DNA of 64,000 bases from Amaranthus tricolor. Its lineage: Eukaryota; Streptophyta; Magnoliopsida; Caryophyllales; Amaranthaceae. The stretch covers positions 23,661,001 to 23,725,000 of the forward strand of contig NC_080049.1 of assembly GCF_026212465.1 (NCBI RefSeq). Direction: 5' to 3'. The stretch's first letter is position 1. Every line of letters begins with the position of its first letter. The position numbers were made by a program, and so were the translations under genes. The notes under the pieces were generated by a model, which worked only from the letters and a program-made list of their open reading frames with translations, made no database searches and had not been told where the DNA came from. Positions 11,398 to 24,400 of the stretch are shown here, piece by piece.

Positions 11398-11485
11398 GGG
11401 CAAAGTCGCTGTTACTAACAGCGACTTAAGGAGTTGACTGGTCAAGCAACTCCTTAAGTTTCTGTTAGTAACAGCGACTTTGCCC
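11398..11485. repeat. Near-perfect 39 bp hairpin in the MULE copy 1 leader region
   Basis: The left arm 11398-11436 and right arm 11447-11485 are reverse complements over 39 bp with two mismatches, around a 10-base loop. Each arm itself contains the palindrome-like word CGCTGTTACTAACAGCG (imperfect in the right arm). It lies inside the left end of the element, roughly 320 bp before the transposase start. A transcript crossing it would fold into a long stem. Confidence 0.85.
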
Positions 11486-11802
11486 TTTTTATTTTTTCAG
11501 GTTGCTTCTTCCTCATTTCAGTTCACGCCTTCTCTTTGCCATTTCGACACTTACGAGCTCTCTTTCTCCTTGCACCATTAAAATCAACTTCGATCCTTCA
11601 ACTAAACTCATCAAATTTCAAGTTTGTACCAGTAATTAGTTATTTCATCTTCCTACATTGACGTAAGGTACTAATTTTTTGTGTTTTTTTCCATATTCGA
11701 AAAATTAGGGTTTACTTGGATTTAATGAACTTTCACATGAATGTAGGTTTTTAAACTTCCAATTTACTAATTCTTGTTCATCTACAGCTTATTGTTGTAG
11801 AA

Positions 11803-14433
11803 ATGGATTCATTTCGTGTGACTGTTCATGTGACTGTTGTATGCTTTTGGAATGGTTCAATTCGATCAACTAGTAACAATGTTAAGTACGTTGGGGGAAT
11901 ACGTAAACTGTTTGCATGCAACTCATACATGGATTTGAATGAATTTAAACATTTTATATGCTCTAAGATTGGCATTGACACTACAAGAAGTACTGTTAAT
12001 TTAAGTTTTAAGTACAATCTGAGTGGAGATTTGTTAGCTTTTCCGGTTGAGGATGAGGAGGCTATAGATGCAATGTGGGAGTATTCAAGGTCTACCCCTA
12101 TTCCTTCTTTACAGTTATATGTAGAAGAGGTGCCCCTAGGGAATGAAGATATCAATGTTGTGGAAACAAATGCATTCATGAATATAACTTCTTCTGCTCC
12201 TTCTCATACGCCCTTCCCTACCCAAGAAACCCAAAATCCTTTTATGCCATCTTCCTCTTGTCCTTCTAATGAACCCAATCAACTTCAATTTCAAGTATCA
12301 AATGATGATACTTTTAACTTAGAAGATACAAATGAGCCTTGGGATGATGTTAATAGTGAGAGTAATGAATTCGTTGAAGCTCCTTCTGAGGACGATGTGG
12401 GTGTTGACGAGGAGGCTCTAGCTAATGACATGACCTTAGGAAACATTCCAACAATCGCTGCCCCTACACCCTATGCACTGGTTCCCCCTCTAGATGAACA
12501 CATTGAGGACAACTTTTGTAGGTCTTAGGATTGTGATACAACCTACACCGACGAAGGAGAGTTTCAAAAGGGTATGATGTTTGATAACAAGGATGCGTTG
12601 TTGGACACTGTTAGATTGTATCATATTCGTAGGAACGTTGAGTACCGTACTGAGACTTCAAATCAAACTGTGGTAGTCTTGAAGTGTAAGAGAGGGTATG
12701 GTTGGAGGCTTAGGGCTAGGAAGAGCTCCTATTCACCATCATGGGAGATTATTACGTATAAAGGGAAGCATGGGGGTTGTGTATTAATTACTGAAAACGT
12801 GTCAGCTGGGCACATTCATTTGACATCTTCCGTGATTAACAATCTTATTAGAAATTGTGTTGCTCAAGACCCATCAATTAAGGTCTCTGTTGTGCGTCAA
12901 ATGGTGAAAGACCAATTCGATGTCGAAGTGACCTATAAGCGGGCATGGTGTGCTAAACAGCAAGCCCTTCTGTCCATCTATGGTACATGGGAATATTATT
13001 GTCCTCTTCTTCCACGCTTCTTGAAGGCACTGCAAATTTCAAACCCCGGGACCGTAGTTGAGTGGTTCTTAAAGGAAGATAATGATGTCGGTGTGTATGT
13101 CCGTCCTAGTATTAGAACTTTCCAACGCGTGTTTTGGGCTTTCCAACCTAGTATTGAGGGATTCAAGTATTGCAAACCCGTTATTGCCATTGACGGAACA
13201 CATTTGTATGGTAAGTATCGCCATACGTTGTTAACTGCCATTGCCCAGGATGGGAACAAGGGAATCTTCCGCTTGCCTTTTCCTTGGTCGAAAAAGAATG
13301 CATAGCCGCGTGGTCTTGGTTTATGGCCTGTGTTCGTAAGCATGTGATGCATAGTCCAGGGTTATGCGTTATTTCCGATAGACATGCGGGCATTCTAGCA
13401 ATCATGGAGGAGCCGGAATTGCAACCTCCGAACGCCCATCATAGGTTTTGCTTGCCGCATTTGTTAAGTAACTTCGACCGCCAAATGGGTAATGTGAAGT
13501 TGAAGAAGATATATGGAAGGACTGCAGAGCAAAGACAACCACATAAGGTCGTCGAGGGATTGAAGGCCATTGGTGTTGCTAATCGGGAAGCACTTTTTTG
13601 GATTGATCAAGTTGGTGAAATGTCTAAATGGTCAATATGTCACGATGGAGGGTATAGGTATGGTGTTACTAATACCAACTTGGCCGAAGTATTCAATAAC
13701 GTAATGAAGGGTGTGCGTTTCTTGCCTATAACCACTCTTGTGGAGTTCACCTTCTATCGTGTTAATGATTACTTTGTTAAAAGACGCGAGAATGCGAACG
13801 CGTGGCTAATTGGGGGAAATAAATACATTTCACACGCCACTAGGATTATAACCCGTAACACCGAGAAGGCAAACTACCATGAGATATGAGAGAGATGAAA
13901 TACAAAGTGTAGATATGAGAGAGATGAAATGCACTTGTAACAAACCCTCCATATATCACTTACCTTGTTCTCATATTCTTGCCGTTTGTATTAAACGACA
14001 CTTATCCTATGAGCGTTTTGTCGACTCCTGCTACACGACCCAGAGCTATGTTAACACATATGAATGCATATTCTTGTCGTTAATTGATAAGAGGTCATGG
14101 CCTCAATACATCGGTGTTGAGGTGCTACACGATCCAGATCACATTCGTGGATTAGGAAGACCTAAGTCCAAGAGGATCACGAACGAAATGGACGAAGGAT
14201 CGCGGAGACGCAACGCTTGTCGACGGTGTGGTAGTGACGGTGACAACACTAGAACTTGCACGTCAAGGTAAACAGTAACTGTATTTGAGTATACAAACGT
14301 AGAGATTATCAAACAAATAAATAACATAAGTAAACAATTTGAGTACTTAATTATTTTTACAATACATAACGCTTAGTTATTGTTGAATTGCAGCAGAGAT
14401 GGATCCAGCAGCTCCAGGCCCTCTCGACCCTAG
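11803..14433 (+). pseudogene. MuDR-type MULE transposase, copy 1 (broken)
   Basis: The frame starts at 11803 after a likely leader intron (donor GAC|GTAAGG near 11661, acceptor CTACAG at 11787). Order: PB1-like N-terminus; acidic linker; FAR1-like MuDR domain (about 12565-12790); MULE DDE domain; SWIM finger with CTCNKPSIYHLPCSH (about 13933-13977); zinc knuckle. A last intron joins 14267 to 14394 and the frame ends at 14433. Putative catalytic residues are D in AIDGTH (near 13190), D in VISDRHAG (near 13378) and E in LAEVFN (near 13687). Lesions: TAG at 12526-12528 where copy 2 has TGG; a -1 frameshift near 13265 shared with copy 2; a deletion with filler near 13885; and the zinc-knuckle His is Asp. 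It is not functional as it stands. Confidence 0.85.
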
Positions 14434-14640
14434 TGTCATTACGATGCAGGCAAATCATAGGAGCATTAGAATACTGTTTGTATATATTGAACATTTGTAC
14501 ATATAATATAGTAACGTAAGTGAACTTTCAAAAAAAGTATTAACATTTATAAATTGAGAGTAAAACTAACATAGAGCATCATTACAACGGCTATTTTCAA
14601 GTTCCTAACAGCTATTTTCTAATTAACAACGGCTACATTA
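14434..14640. other. 3' non-coding part of MULE copy 1
   Basis: This lies between the transposase stop and the right TIR. It shares the AACGGCTA and TTAGGAACTTG-type words with the matching segment of copy 2 (about 33225-33300). No gene. Confidence 0.6.
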
Positions 14641-14833
14641 GTTCGTGTGACTGTTAGTAACAGTGATTTTACCTTTTTAATTTTTTTTTCCTCTTTCGCT
14701 GTTAGTAACAACGATTTTACCCGAGGCTAGGCTTAGATGTACGAAAGCTTATTTTGGAAAATAAGTTTTCACGAAGCTTATTTTGGGAATTAAGTTAAAT
14801 AACCTTATTTTTTTCAAATTTTCATTAATCCTA

Positions 14834-15413
14834 ACGGGCAAAAGAGGATATGAATGCTTTTCATTCAATTCTCTTTTTTAAGGAAAACATTAAGGTTACT
14901 TGAGAGTTGTGATCGTGCACTTTGATTGTTATAAAGTTGCACATTTCTTTCTCCTTTCATTTCTTAATATATGATTAGAATTTGTCCCATCATTTTTTTA
15001 GGAGTGAAGGATATGCACACAAATTAATTTAAGAGCTGGTTGTAAACGACATATTAATATATAAGATCTTATAAGAGATTATTGGTGGAGTTCACTTAAA
15101 ACTTCGGTTGCGGTTTTTATCTCGTGGTTATAATTTAAACAAATCAATTCACGCTACAAAGGTATATAATCTCATCTCAATATTTACTTATATCTACTTG
15201 TTTTATTTCATGTCAACAAGTCTTAAAAACGTTTTGATTTTACGCATGTTTAAAGTTAATATTGTATTGAAACGCAACAATTATATATAAGGACCACTTA
15301 CTTTTGTACGACAAGAAAACTAAAATTATGAATATTCAACACTCAGGAATAACAGTCCAGCTTGAATCTTGTCTGAATCAATTTACTCTTACCAGACGAT
15401 CATTGCCCATTAC
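14834..15413. other. Spacer between MULE copy 1 and the 3' end of the oxidoreductase gene
   Basis: AT-rich. It should include the 3' UTR of the minus-strand oxidoreductase just below 15414. The short frames here have no recognisable features. Confidence 0.35.
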
Positions 15414-18400
15414 TCATTTCTTCTTTACATCATTAAGAACTACATGTGCAGCATTACGCCCCGGTGCTCCCATAACCCCACCACCTGGATGAGCTCCGCT
15501 TCCACACAGATACAATCCTTGTAGTGGTGTCCTATAATTCGACCTATTCAAAAATTAATTTGAAAGGGTTAAGTAATGATTAGCAATATTTCCAAAAACA
15601 CAAGTCCCATCAAAATTTACCATCCTTTTACGGGTCTCATAAGAAAGAGAGAATCTAATCCCATAGCTCCATGAAAAATATTCCCTCCTGAAAAAACATA
15701 CAAAATGCACTTTCTTATTTCCGAGGGCAGTATAAATTTAGAGCAAAACATGTGTAAGAGCCAGCAGAACAAGCACCTGTTAAGCCAATTTCTCTTTCCA
15801 GGTCTGGAGGAGTAAGCATATCATATCCAATAACTGATGAGCTGAATCCAGGCGCATACTCATCAATCAAGGAAAAACACCGTTTTGCAAATGATTCCTG
15901 CGAATACATGTTAACCTTTACTGAAAAGATCTAGACATATTTTGCAGTGGGAGACTGGGAGCACTAGTTGTAAGGGGCACTTATGAGTTGCAAAAAAACC
16001 CCACATGGGAACATGACTACATCATCTGTAGGTATTCGGGTTTATCATAGACCAACTTATGGAAGTACATTGCAATTACATGTCAACATTGGAGCAAAAG
16101 TGAAAGAGACTAACAATATTTAGAAAACGTGCACACCCACCATTAAGCACAAAAATCATCCTCTTGAAATCAATATAATTTGCTGTGCTCATAGCATTAC
16201 TCAAAATCACATCCTGGTTGGCTAAGTTGATAGTTCAATAGTCTTGAACCTCTCATATTGCGGAATAGATTGGGGGGGGGGAGGGAGTGGGAGTGGGAGT
16301 GGTTGTACTCTACGTGATCAAAACCTTAGACGTAACATATGAAAACAAAACTCACCCTGTATGCAGTGTCCTGCCAGCTACCATCTGATGGTTGATAAGG
16401 TGTGTATTGAATAAATAAGTTGATCACGTGTTTTCCTATAAGAATAGTATTCTTACCGTTACAAGCCAGGAATCAACAAAAAGTAGCTTGCTTAGTTGCC
16501 TGGGATGGTTCAGCATACAAAAAAAAGAACATGCAACCAATTTTTCAACACACAAATACAGTAGTAACACAATTGACACTCGCATACACAAAAAGAGAGA
16601 GAAGAGAGCAAATACAGCATTATGCAGACGACTAGCAAAGTGCATATTAAGTCCAGATTTGTTTTACCTAATTGATTATTAGAATTTGCAGCTCTAGTTG
16701 ACTTTCATAAAGCAAAGTTGTACGACTTGGATTCCAGACATTTAGCAGGTTAATACCTCTCCTTTCATCCCATAAAGACTTTCATTGCTTAAAAGCCAAC
16801 ATCTAATGAAAACATGGACTAAGTGCCGAAATAGGATTAGATCATTTAATAGCACATTGATCCCCAAAAAGTGACTTTAGTAATGCCATAGAACATCCGC
16901 CTGAGAACATAAAAGCTTTATGGTTACCCACTTATGAATATTTCATCAACTCACTAAGTTACATGTTTATAATTTTACCCCCAAAAGTAATATGATTCCC
17001 CTTCTTATGCGTGGCCCAAGGTTGTTAGGATTGAGATTCTACCTAGGATTGATGAGGGGGCAGGATCGAAATCGTTAGAATCGGATCGTATGATCCTATA
17101 AATATGCATTAAAATGCTCTGGATAACTAATTATCAATTATATTTGTTATTCTTTTAATTTTTAAGGTGTAAATCAAATTTATTTGACTTCATCGATTAA
17201 GTTAAGAAAAATAATACTTTTAATAACTATTTAAACTGCAAGTGAACTTTATAGTATTATGACAATAACAATTTTACATATATTTATATATAAATGAAGT
17301 CTAGATTATAAGATTTTTTTTTTAAATTGAGACTATCTTTGCAGGATTGTGGAATCGTATAATAATCCTACCTCCTAAATTCTTGAGATAAGTAGGAGCG
17401 TACGATCCTACCAATTTTAAGATCTACCAAAGATTCGGATCTGTCGCCTATTTTCGATCTTAGAATCATAAATCAAGATCGGAATTTTAATAACCATAGC
17501 GTAGCCCTTCCTCTTAGTAATTGTTAAAAAACTTTCCATTTGTTTTTCAATTTATGTTTTCTAAAGATATATTAATTACTTTCACCAATTAATAAATACG
17601 CTATTTGGAACTTTCAACAATTTATTACTCTCCTTGGTTTGTTCCCATATTCCAAATGGGAAGAACAAATAAGATCAGAAGAAGAAATATTTTTTAAAAA
17701 ACTTCTAATTCAAAAGAAAAAACATATGGACCAGCAAGATGATGCCACATAGCTTTTTTAACCTCTTGTCTAGGTTTCCAATAGGTCCAATGCTTTAAAA
17801 TGGACACCTCTAAGGTTACATTTCTACATAAAATTCCAAAGTAGGGATTTTATACTCAAACACCCTGAAGTTTGAATTTTTGAATTCAATTTTTCCCATT
17901 TTTTTAATGGCTACCACAAAAATAATATACAAAACAGTATAAGAAATCAATTGTTGATGAATTTGTCTAATCACTTATACAGAAGTGGTGTATTTATAAA
18001 TTATAATAGGTGTGTGAGATGGATGAAATTACAGAATTTCAAATTTGAGAACATAGAGACAACAGTAATAATTTATGAAATTTTCATTTTAAGAAAACGT
18101 TAGTTGTAATTTTCACCATTTTTCTAAAAACTTTTATGATAGTTTATTATTCTGACATCACTTTTCAATGCTTCACTGCCAATTCAAAAAATTATGGACA
18201 TAATAAAGGAGTACCTGGAGGAGATATTGTTTTGTCTAACACTGAAGGGATGGTCATTTCGATAACAGGTCTTCGTGATGGTATGCCATTCAAGGCATCT
18301 TGACAGGCTGCATGAATCTCCTCCATGCTGTGAAAAGCAGCACCCAGACACATAACAATTCACAAATCAGCATGCACGTAAAAATATGGTTGATCAAAAC

Positions 18401-21400
18401 TAATATAAGTGGATGCATCCTGTCAGCCAAAATGACAACCAATGAACCAAATTTCAAGGTTAGCCAGGACTAGGTTTTTGACAATCTTATGATTTGCAGT
18501 TTGACTAAGATGTCCTTCAGTTCTTCTATGAATGCCAAGATATTAGGGACAAAATGTTAATTTTGACCATAAAATTAGCATGAACTGACAATTCCTGGAG
18601 GAGCTGGTTTCCTAGAAGGGATAAGTACTTGTGCAATGGCTAATAACATGTGTAGGTTAAAATTCAAGTTCAGGTCTTAGGTTGTGTTCTCTGCAACTAG
18701 GATAAGGTGGATTTGCTCTGTAGTTTTTAAGACTGCTCTGGTAAGCTTTTTGGTCTAATCTAAGCATTCCTGGTCTCCAATTGTTAGAAATGACAATAAT
18801 GCCTTAATGGTGATTAGCTTCTTAAAAGGCTTTGATTTGGCATGGCTTTCTGTAATATGATATTGCAAACGGCAGCAACTTATTGATTAACAATACAGAT
18901 AGATCCTTAAATATTGATAATACAATCACAATAAACAACTGAAAGACCTTGTCATAGTTTAACCAAAGAAGTTGTTCCTCACTGAACAAGCAAACATAAG
19001 AATGCACTTCCTCTTACAGCAGGAGCCATTTAGAAGGGAAGCATGATCGACAAAGTCTGCATAATAAATTATACAAGCAATCTAATTCGTCCACCGTATT
19101 AAAAGTATTCCTTCTATCGATCCATGAGCTCCTGATCTCAGAAACAGCTATCATTATTTTTGATTAATATCCACCCAACCACTAGTTTTGAGTTGGATAA
19201 CCACTTTAAGGATATGCCTTTACACATCTCAGAGTTAATATCAAAACAAGAGAAGTAAAATGTTCATGCACAACACTGAGCTGATGAATTACCTTTCTGA
19301 ACCAATGTGAATTGTGCCAGTGTGCTCAGGACCACCATTCAGATGGCTTATTTTGTTGTTGCAACAGCCAAACTGAGGCAACTTATCAACTGCTAAATTA
19401 ATTTTTGTGGTTCCCTGATAAAGTATAACAAAACAGCTCATGTTAGCTTATAAAGAATAAGCCAAGCCTGTCAAGGGTAAATAATAAGCATCATTAAGTC
19501 CACAAATGCATAAATTCTATCTCAAGTTCCTATATTAATTTCATGAGCCTCCAATTTCTTTCCCCATCTTTTGGCTTGATGCTTTATCAGAAATAAGTTT
19601 ACTTATGATAATATAAACCATTAAAGATAAAAACAGATAGCTGAGAAAAGATCGTATACAAACTACAAGTTAATTAATCTCCGTGAGGCGTGAAGTTGTC
19701 AAAAGTATATATTTCTCATCCCACAAAAATTGATTACCCTTCCTAACATTGATAATGATACAGAGGAAGGAAAAAATGGGCAGAGGTCTTATTAAAATCA
19801 AAGCAGCCATAAGGTTCCTACTACTGTGTAATAGAATGGATTTGAGCGCATTACAAGGTTATGTGACTTTGCCCCACATCGGTTGTATGGGCAATTAATG
19901 TGGGGTTTATGGAGTAGATGAGCTCTCTCACCTACTAGGCTAGTCTTTTGGGTGAGTTGTCTTTTTGTCCATAACAATGGTATGAAAACCGACTCGGAGT
20001 GGTGGCCTGTGTTAAGCCAGCCATGATCAACGAGGATCCAACTCAGAGTGGTGGTCTGGGTTAAGCCAGCCGTGACCAATGAGGACATTGGAACTTATAG
20101 GGGTTCGAATGTAATGAAATAGATTTAAGCCATTACAAGGTTATGGGATTTTGTCCTACATCAGTTGTATTGGCAACTAATGTCGGGCTTATAGATAAAT
20201 AAGCTCTCTCACCTATTAGGCTAGTCTTTTGGGTGAGTTCTCTCGTTTGTTTAATGACATAGTGAGCTCAAATTGCCTAGTGCAGAACCATTTAGAAGAT
20301 TACAACTTGCTTGGTTGAACCTTTTGGGTATAGGTGGAAAATTGTTTTAAGAGAGGGAAGTCTAAAATCTTAAGGATTCTCATACCCCAAGATTGTCAAT
20401 GATCGGCATACGTCAATGGGAGCATACATGACTACAGAGTTTAGGCCCTTTCTCTAATGAACCTTTGTAAGGGCCATATATGGCACTAGCCACATGCCAA
20501 AAAAGTTATTTTTAGATTTTTTCTTTCTACAGTTGGTATAGGCTCATCTTAAACTTAATAAAAATCTAAATCATTGATTAACCTATTGTTAACTTAATAC
20601 AAAACCAAACATTAATTAAACCACTGTAAACTTAATAAAACTCCAAATTATTGATTAACCCACCTTAATGTAAAAAACAAATAAACAATATAAACTATTC
20701 TAAACGTATAATAGCATTTATTATGCGTCACTTCATTTAACAAAATATTTTATTTAGAAGACTTCATAAATTTTAAGTTTCTATCAATTGAGTTGCTTGC
20801 TATTGTGCTTTATTAGAACCTCGAAATGTTGGTGTGTTTTTCAAAGTTGACGACATTCGTAATATTGTCAATGAATTTTATCCCATAAGACTTCAAGGAT
20901 ATCGAAAAGGAAGAAGTATGACTCAATTTTGTCACGAGGTAGAATTGTAGAGACATCCGAACCTCGAGAATTAAAAACTACTTTCAATTCCGGTCAAAAG
21001 TGAAGCTAGACACAAAAAATGCAAAGCTTATATTAACTACTTTATCATAGATGCTATCAAAACTATGCAACACAATAAGATAAAGGATAAATCATTGGTA
21101 ATTTCTATGATATTATACCCCGAGATGGAAATTATTGATAATTTTAATATTGATGCAATTATTGACCATTTAGATTTTACGTCATCTAAATTTGTGCCCT
21201 TTATGAGTCACATGTCCGAAGACAAATTATCACATGTCAAACACGTTATAAGTTAAACGGAGTTTAGAAAAATTTCCCTATGTTTTAAGAACTTCCTCTA
21301 TCTCTTAAGTGTTAAATTCGAGATTCTAATGTCACGCACAATAAAGATACAAGCATTTTAATTGAGACAAGAGGGTTCTTTGGATAGTAATTCATCAATA

Positions 21401-24400
21401 TATTGAAAGACATAGCCACAAAAGTGAGAGGTCCTTGCTTTGTCAGAGATTAATAAATCTATCAGCATTAATATATGTTGTGCCTCTTTATCGCTCTATT
21501 CTTAAATCAAATGCATCTTTTTAGAAAATAGCGTCCAATTCCTTCTTTTGAATACATTTCATTGCATACATCTAAAAAAGAATACCATTATATGATTATA
21601 TCATCATCCTTGGGTTCCTAACTCCTATTCAACCACCATGACTTCCTCACACTCGATCTACAAATAATCACCATATCTAATCAGACCTTGTCCATGTTGG
21701 ATAGGGCCAAAGATCTATAGCTCTTTGGTTTCGGATTATTATGGACCTATAGTGAATTGGTTCAGTAGATCATGTGCACGTCTTGTTTATCTTTTATCTG
21801 AAGTTGCATGTGATATTTGCTATCAAGAATCCCAAACTTCTTAGTTATCACAAGAGTATGGTTGTGTACATCTAACCCCCTAAAACCCACCTAGGTGGGA
21901 ACCACTCAATGGAATTAGGGTAATCAAATTTGCATCTGTTTTCTCATACTTTCCTAATTCTTACCCATTCCCCATATTTTTAGCATGTTTTTGCACTACA
22001 AATACATAACAAAAATTGGTAAAGCTTAAGCCTTCAAGATGAAAATGTTAGCCCAGAAAATTGCTCAAGCGTAGGGAGGAGTCACTTAGTGGAATTGGTG
22101 TAATGGACTAAGGTTGTTTATTGTTGCTTGTACTCCTATATCTAGCAAAACGGTTGCGAACATATCAAAGGAAACAAAACTAAATATGTCTAGTGTATAA
22201 CATTTGAGGGACCGCTCTTTCCATCAAAGCTAACTTTCTGATTGCTCAAAGATCCCATGGCAAGTCTAACCACCTAACTTATAGAATAATTCAGAATGCA
22301 GGTTGAATAAATGAGACAATCACTTTCAAGAGTATCTGAAAATTGAAGATAAACCTTATTACGCCACCTCAACTATACTTAAATTATATTAAGGGCCCTA
22401 ATCTCAGTGATATTACTCGTTCAGGTAGACAACCACACAGCACATAGGTGCCGTCATTTGAGAGGATGACACAAAGCAAATCTTACAGAAATGATGAGTA
22501 ATCCATAAACAAAACCAAGGCACTAGTCCGCAAATGTGTTTCAGAATTGGATGCGAGTCTTATCATATGTAGGCTCGTAAGAGACTTCAGATGTGTCCTG
22601 GCTTCGTTACAAAGATACTATCAAATTTATGAGCACAAACCAGCCAAGACTAGATCAATTCTTTATCAAGTCCATCAACAAGAACAAGAGAAAGATAAAA
22701 ACTAAGCATAGTTATATTTGACTTCTTTTTTTACAAATGTAAATATATAAGTAATCTTAAAAAGTCTTACAGAGGCATAGTCACAGTTCTTAATGGATCG
22801 AAGAAAATCATCAGGAAGTTTATCATTTGGCACTAATTCCTGCAGCCAACAAGGCACGAGTTTAGAAGACAGTCCCAGTTCCAAGATATAGCCTTTAATT
22901 CTAACTTCCATCTTTTCGTTTCTGCAATTCAAAAAAAGACAAATGCCTTCACACTCAGAAAATTTACCACAAAGGTTTTATGTGGGGTTGCGTTTGATAG
23001 TACAACAGATGAATGAATTTCTGTTCCATCTTTAAGCAATACCTAGTGAAATAATGAAATGTCAGTCTCTTGATCACTAATTACGAAAGAACATGACAAA
23101 CTAGTATAGCCTACCCCTTTCACAGCTCCAGAATCTCCAATCAGCAGCTGTGATACCTAAAAAGACAGAAACATTTTATTAGTTATAAATAAAGCACTCA
23201 AAAATATAAAATAGAAGCATAGAGTACAAATGCAAACGGTTGCGAATGGCGGTAACGAAACGGTGATGCGGTTATCATAACGTCTAAATATCGGTCAAAA
23301 CCATAAAAAATCCCTTAATAAGGCTCAAAATGCGGTTTTTTACACCTTTACAACATGGAAAATATCGGTTCGCTGTTTTTCAAAACCTTTACAACACGGC
23401 TGACGCGATGCGATGCAGCCTTGTTTTTACACCATGAATAGAAGACATTTACGTATTACCAAACTACAAATGTTGAGTTCCTGCACCTTTTAGTGTCTAA
23501 TGTTCAGTGTTTTCCTACAGAAAAACAGCATCATAACCATTAATAGGCTTTTCTAAAGAATTCTTGATCTTCAACCAACTAATTATTTCACAAGTCTACA
23601 AAGAGAGACTTTCGTCAGTAATTTATTCTTTACGAGGGATTATACTAAATTTAACTGAAATATATTTTTCAAGTGCAAGTACAACAATTCCATAAATTAT
23701 ATTTTTCCAGAAATATGATCCCAAATCAGTTATCTCATTGAAAAGACAAATTCCCTTAGTTTCTTTGCAAGGCAATAATTCAGTAAGTGCAAAGTCCATA
23801 AAAAGTCAATATCAAAAGTAGAAAAATAGGCATCAGAAACTTTCCAACTTTTTGGAACTGAAAGGAGAAACACCAGAAAGGTTCTTGACAGCAAGACTTG
23901 ACTAAGCCCCTGGAATTCCCTGGAAAGGAATCACAAACAATATGGTTTGCAGGACACTGAAGGCCCATAATTATCACGTTTGAGATATACCAAACATTGT
24001 CAAGAGCCCAAGCAAGTGCTTCTTAGAGTCCATGCAAAATCATGGTTTATGTTTTTGGTGGTTTTTATGGCTAAAATCACTTTATAGCTCTCATACTAAG
24101 AATAAGGTACTTTCAATAGTTTGACTGGTTTAATATTTTGTAAAATATTTTCAATCATATACTTAACTCAATAATCCCATGGTTTCACATGGACTCTTCA
24201 ATAGATGCAAAAGCTTGAATTTCATGTTTTATGGAACAACTTCTCCACTGGTTTTAACAAATATCCCAACAATTTCAAGGGCTTCACGAGGGTAGTTATT
24301 GAATCGTTAGTGCATAAAGAAATAATAAAGAATACTAAAATTATGCAGTCCCAACATCCAAAAACGGTATAATAGTATCATGGAAGCCGTCATTACCATT

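Larger units (their letters stand above)
11246..14823 (+). mobile_element. MULE (Mutator-like) transposon, copy 1, 3578 bp
   Basis: The left end starts GAAAATTTGAAAAAAATAAG and the right end is its near inverse. Both continue inward for about 140 bp with shared words (AACTTAATTCCCAAAATAAG, AAGCTTCCGTACATCCAAG, CGGGTAAAATCGTTGTTAC). Flanking target duplications are GATAATCCTA (11236-11245) and ATTAATCCTA (14824-14833), 8 of 10 identical, in the MULE size range. Inside are a MuDR-type transposase frame with PB1-like, FAR1-like, MULE and SWIM regions, and a hairpin near the left end. A second copy lies inverted at 33019-36323. The imperfect TSD suggests an older insertion than copy 2. Confidence 0.9.

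Noticed and set aside
12996..13405. Minus-strand frames of 118 and 74 codons over MULE copy 1, and the matching plus-strand frames over copy 2 (34146-34552)
   Set aside because: They are antisense shadows of the transposase DDE region. Both copies show them only because they share the coding sequence.
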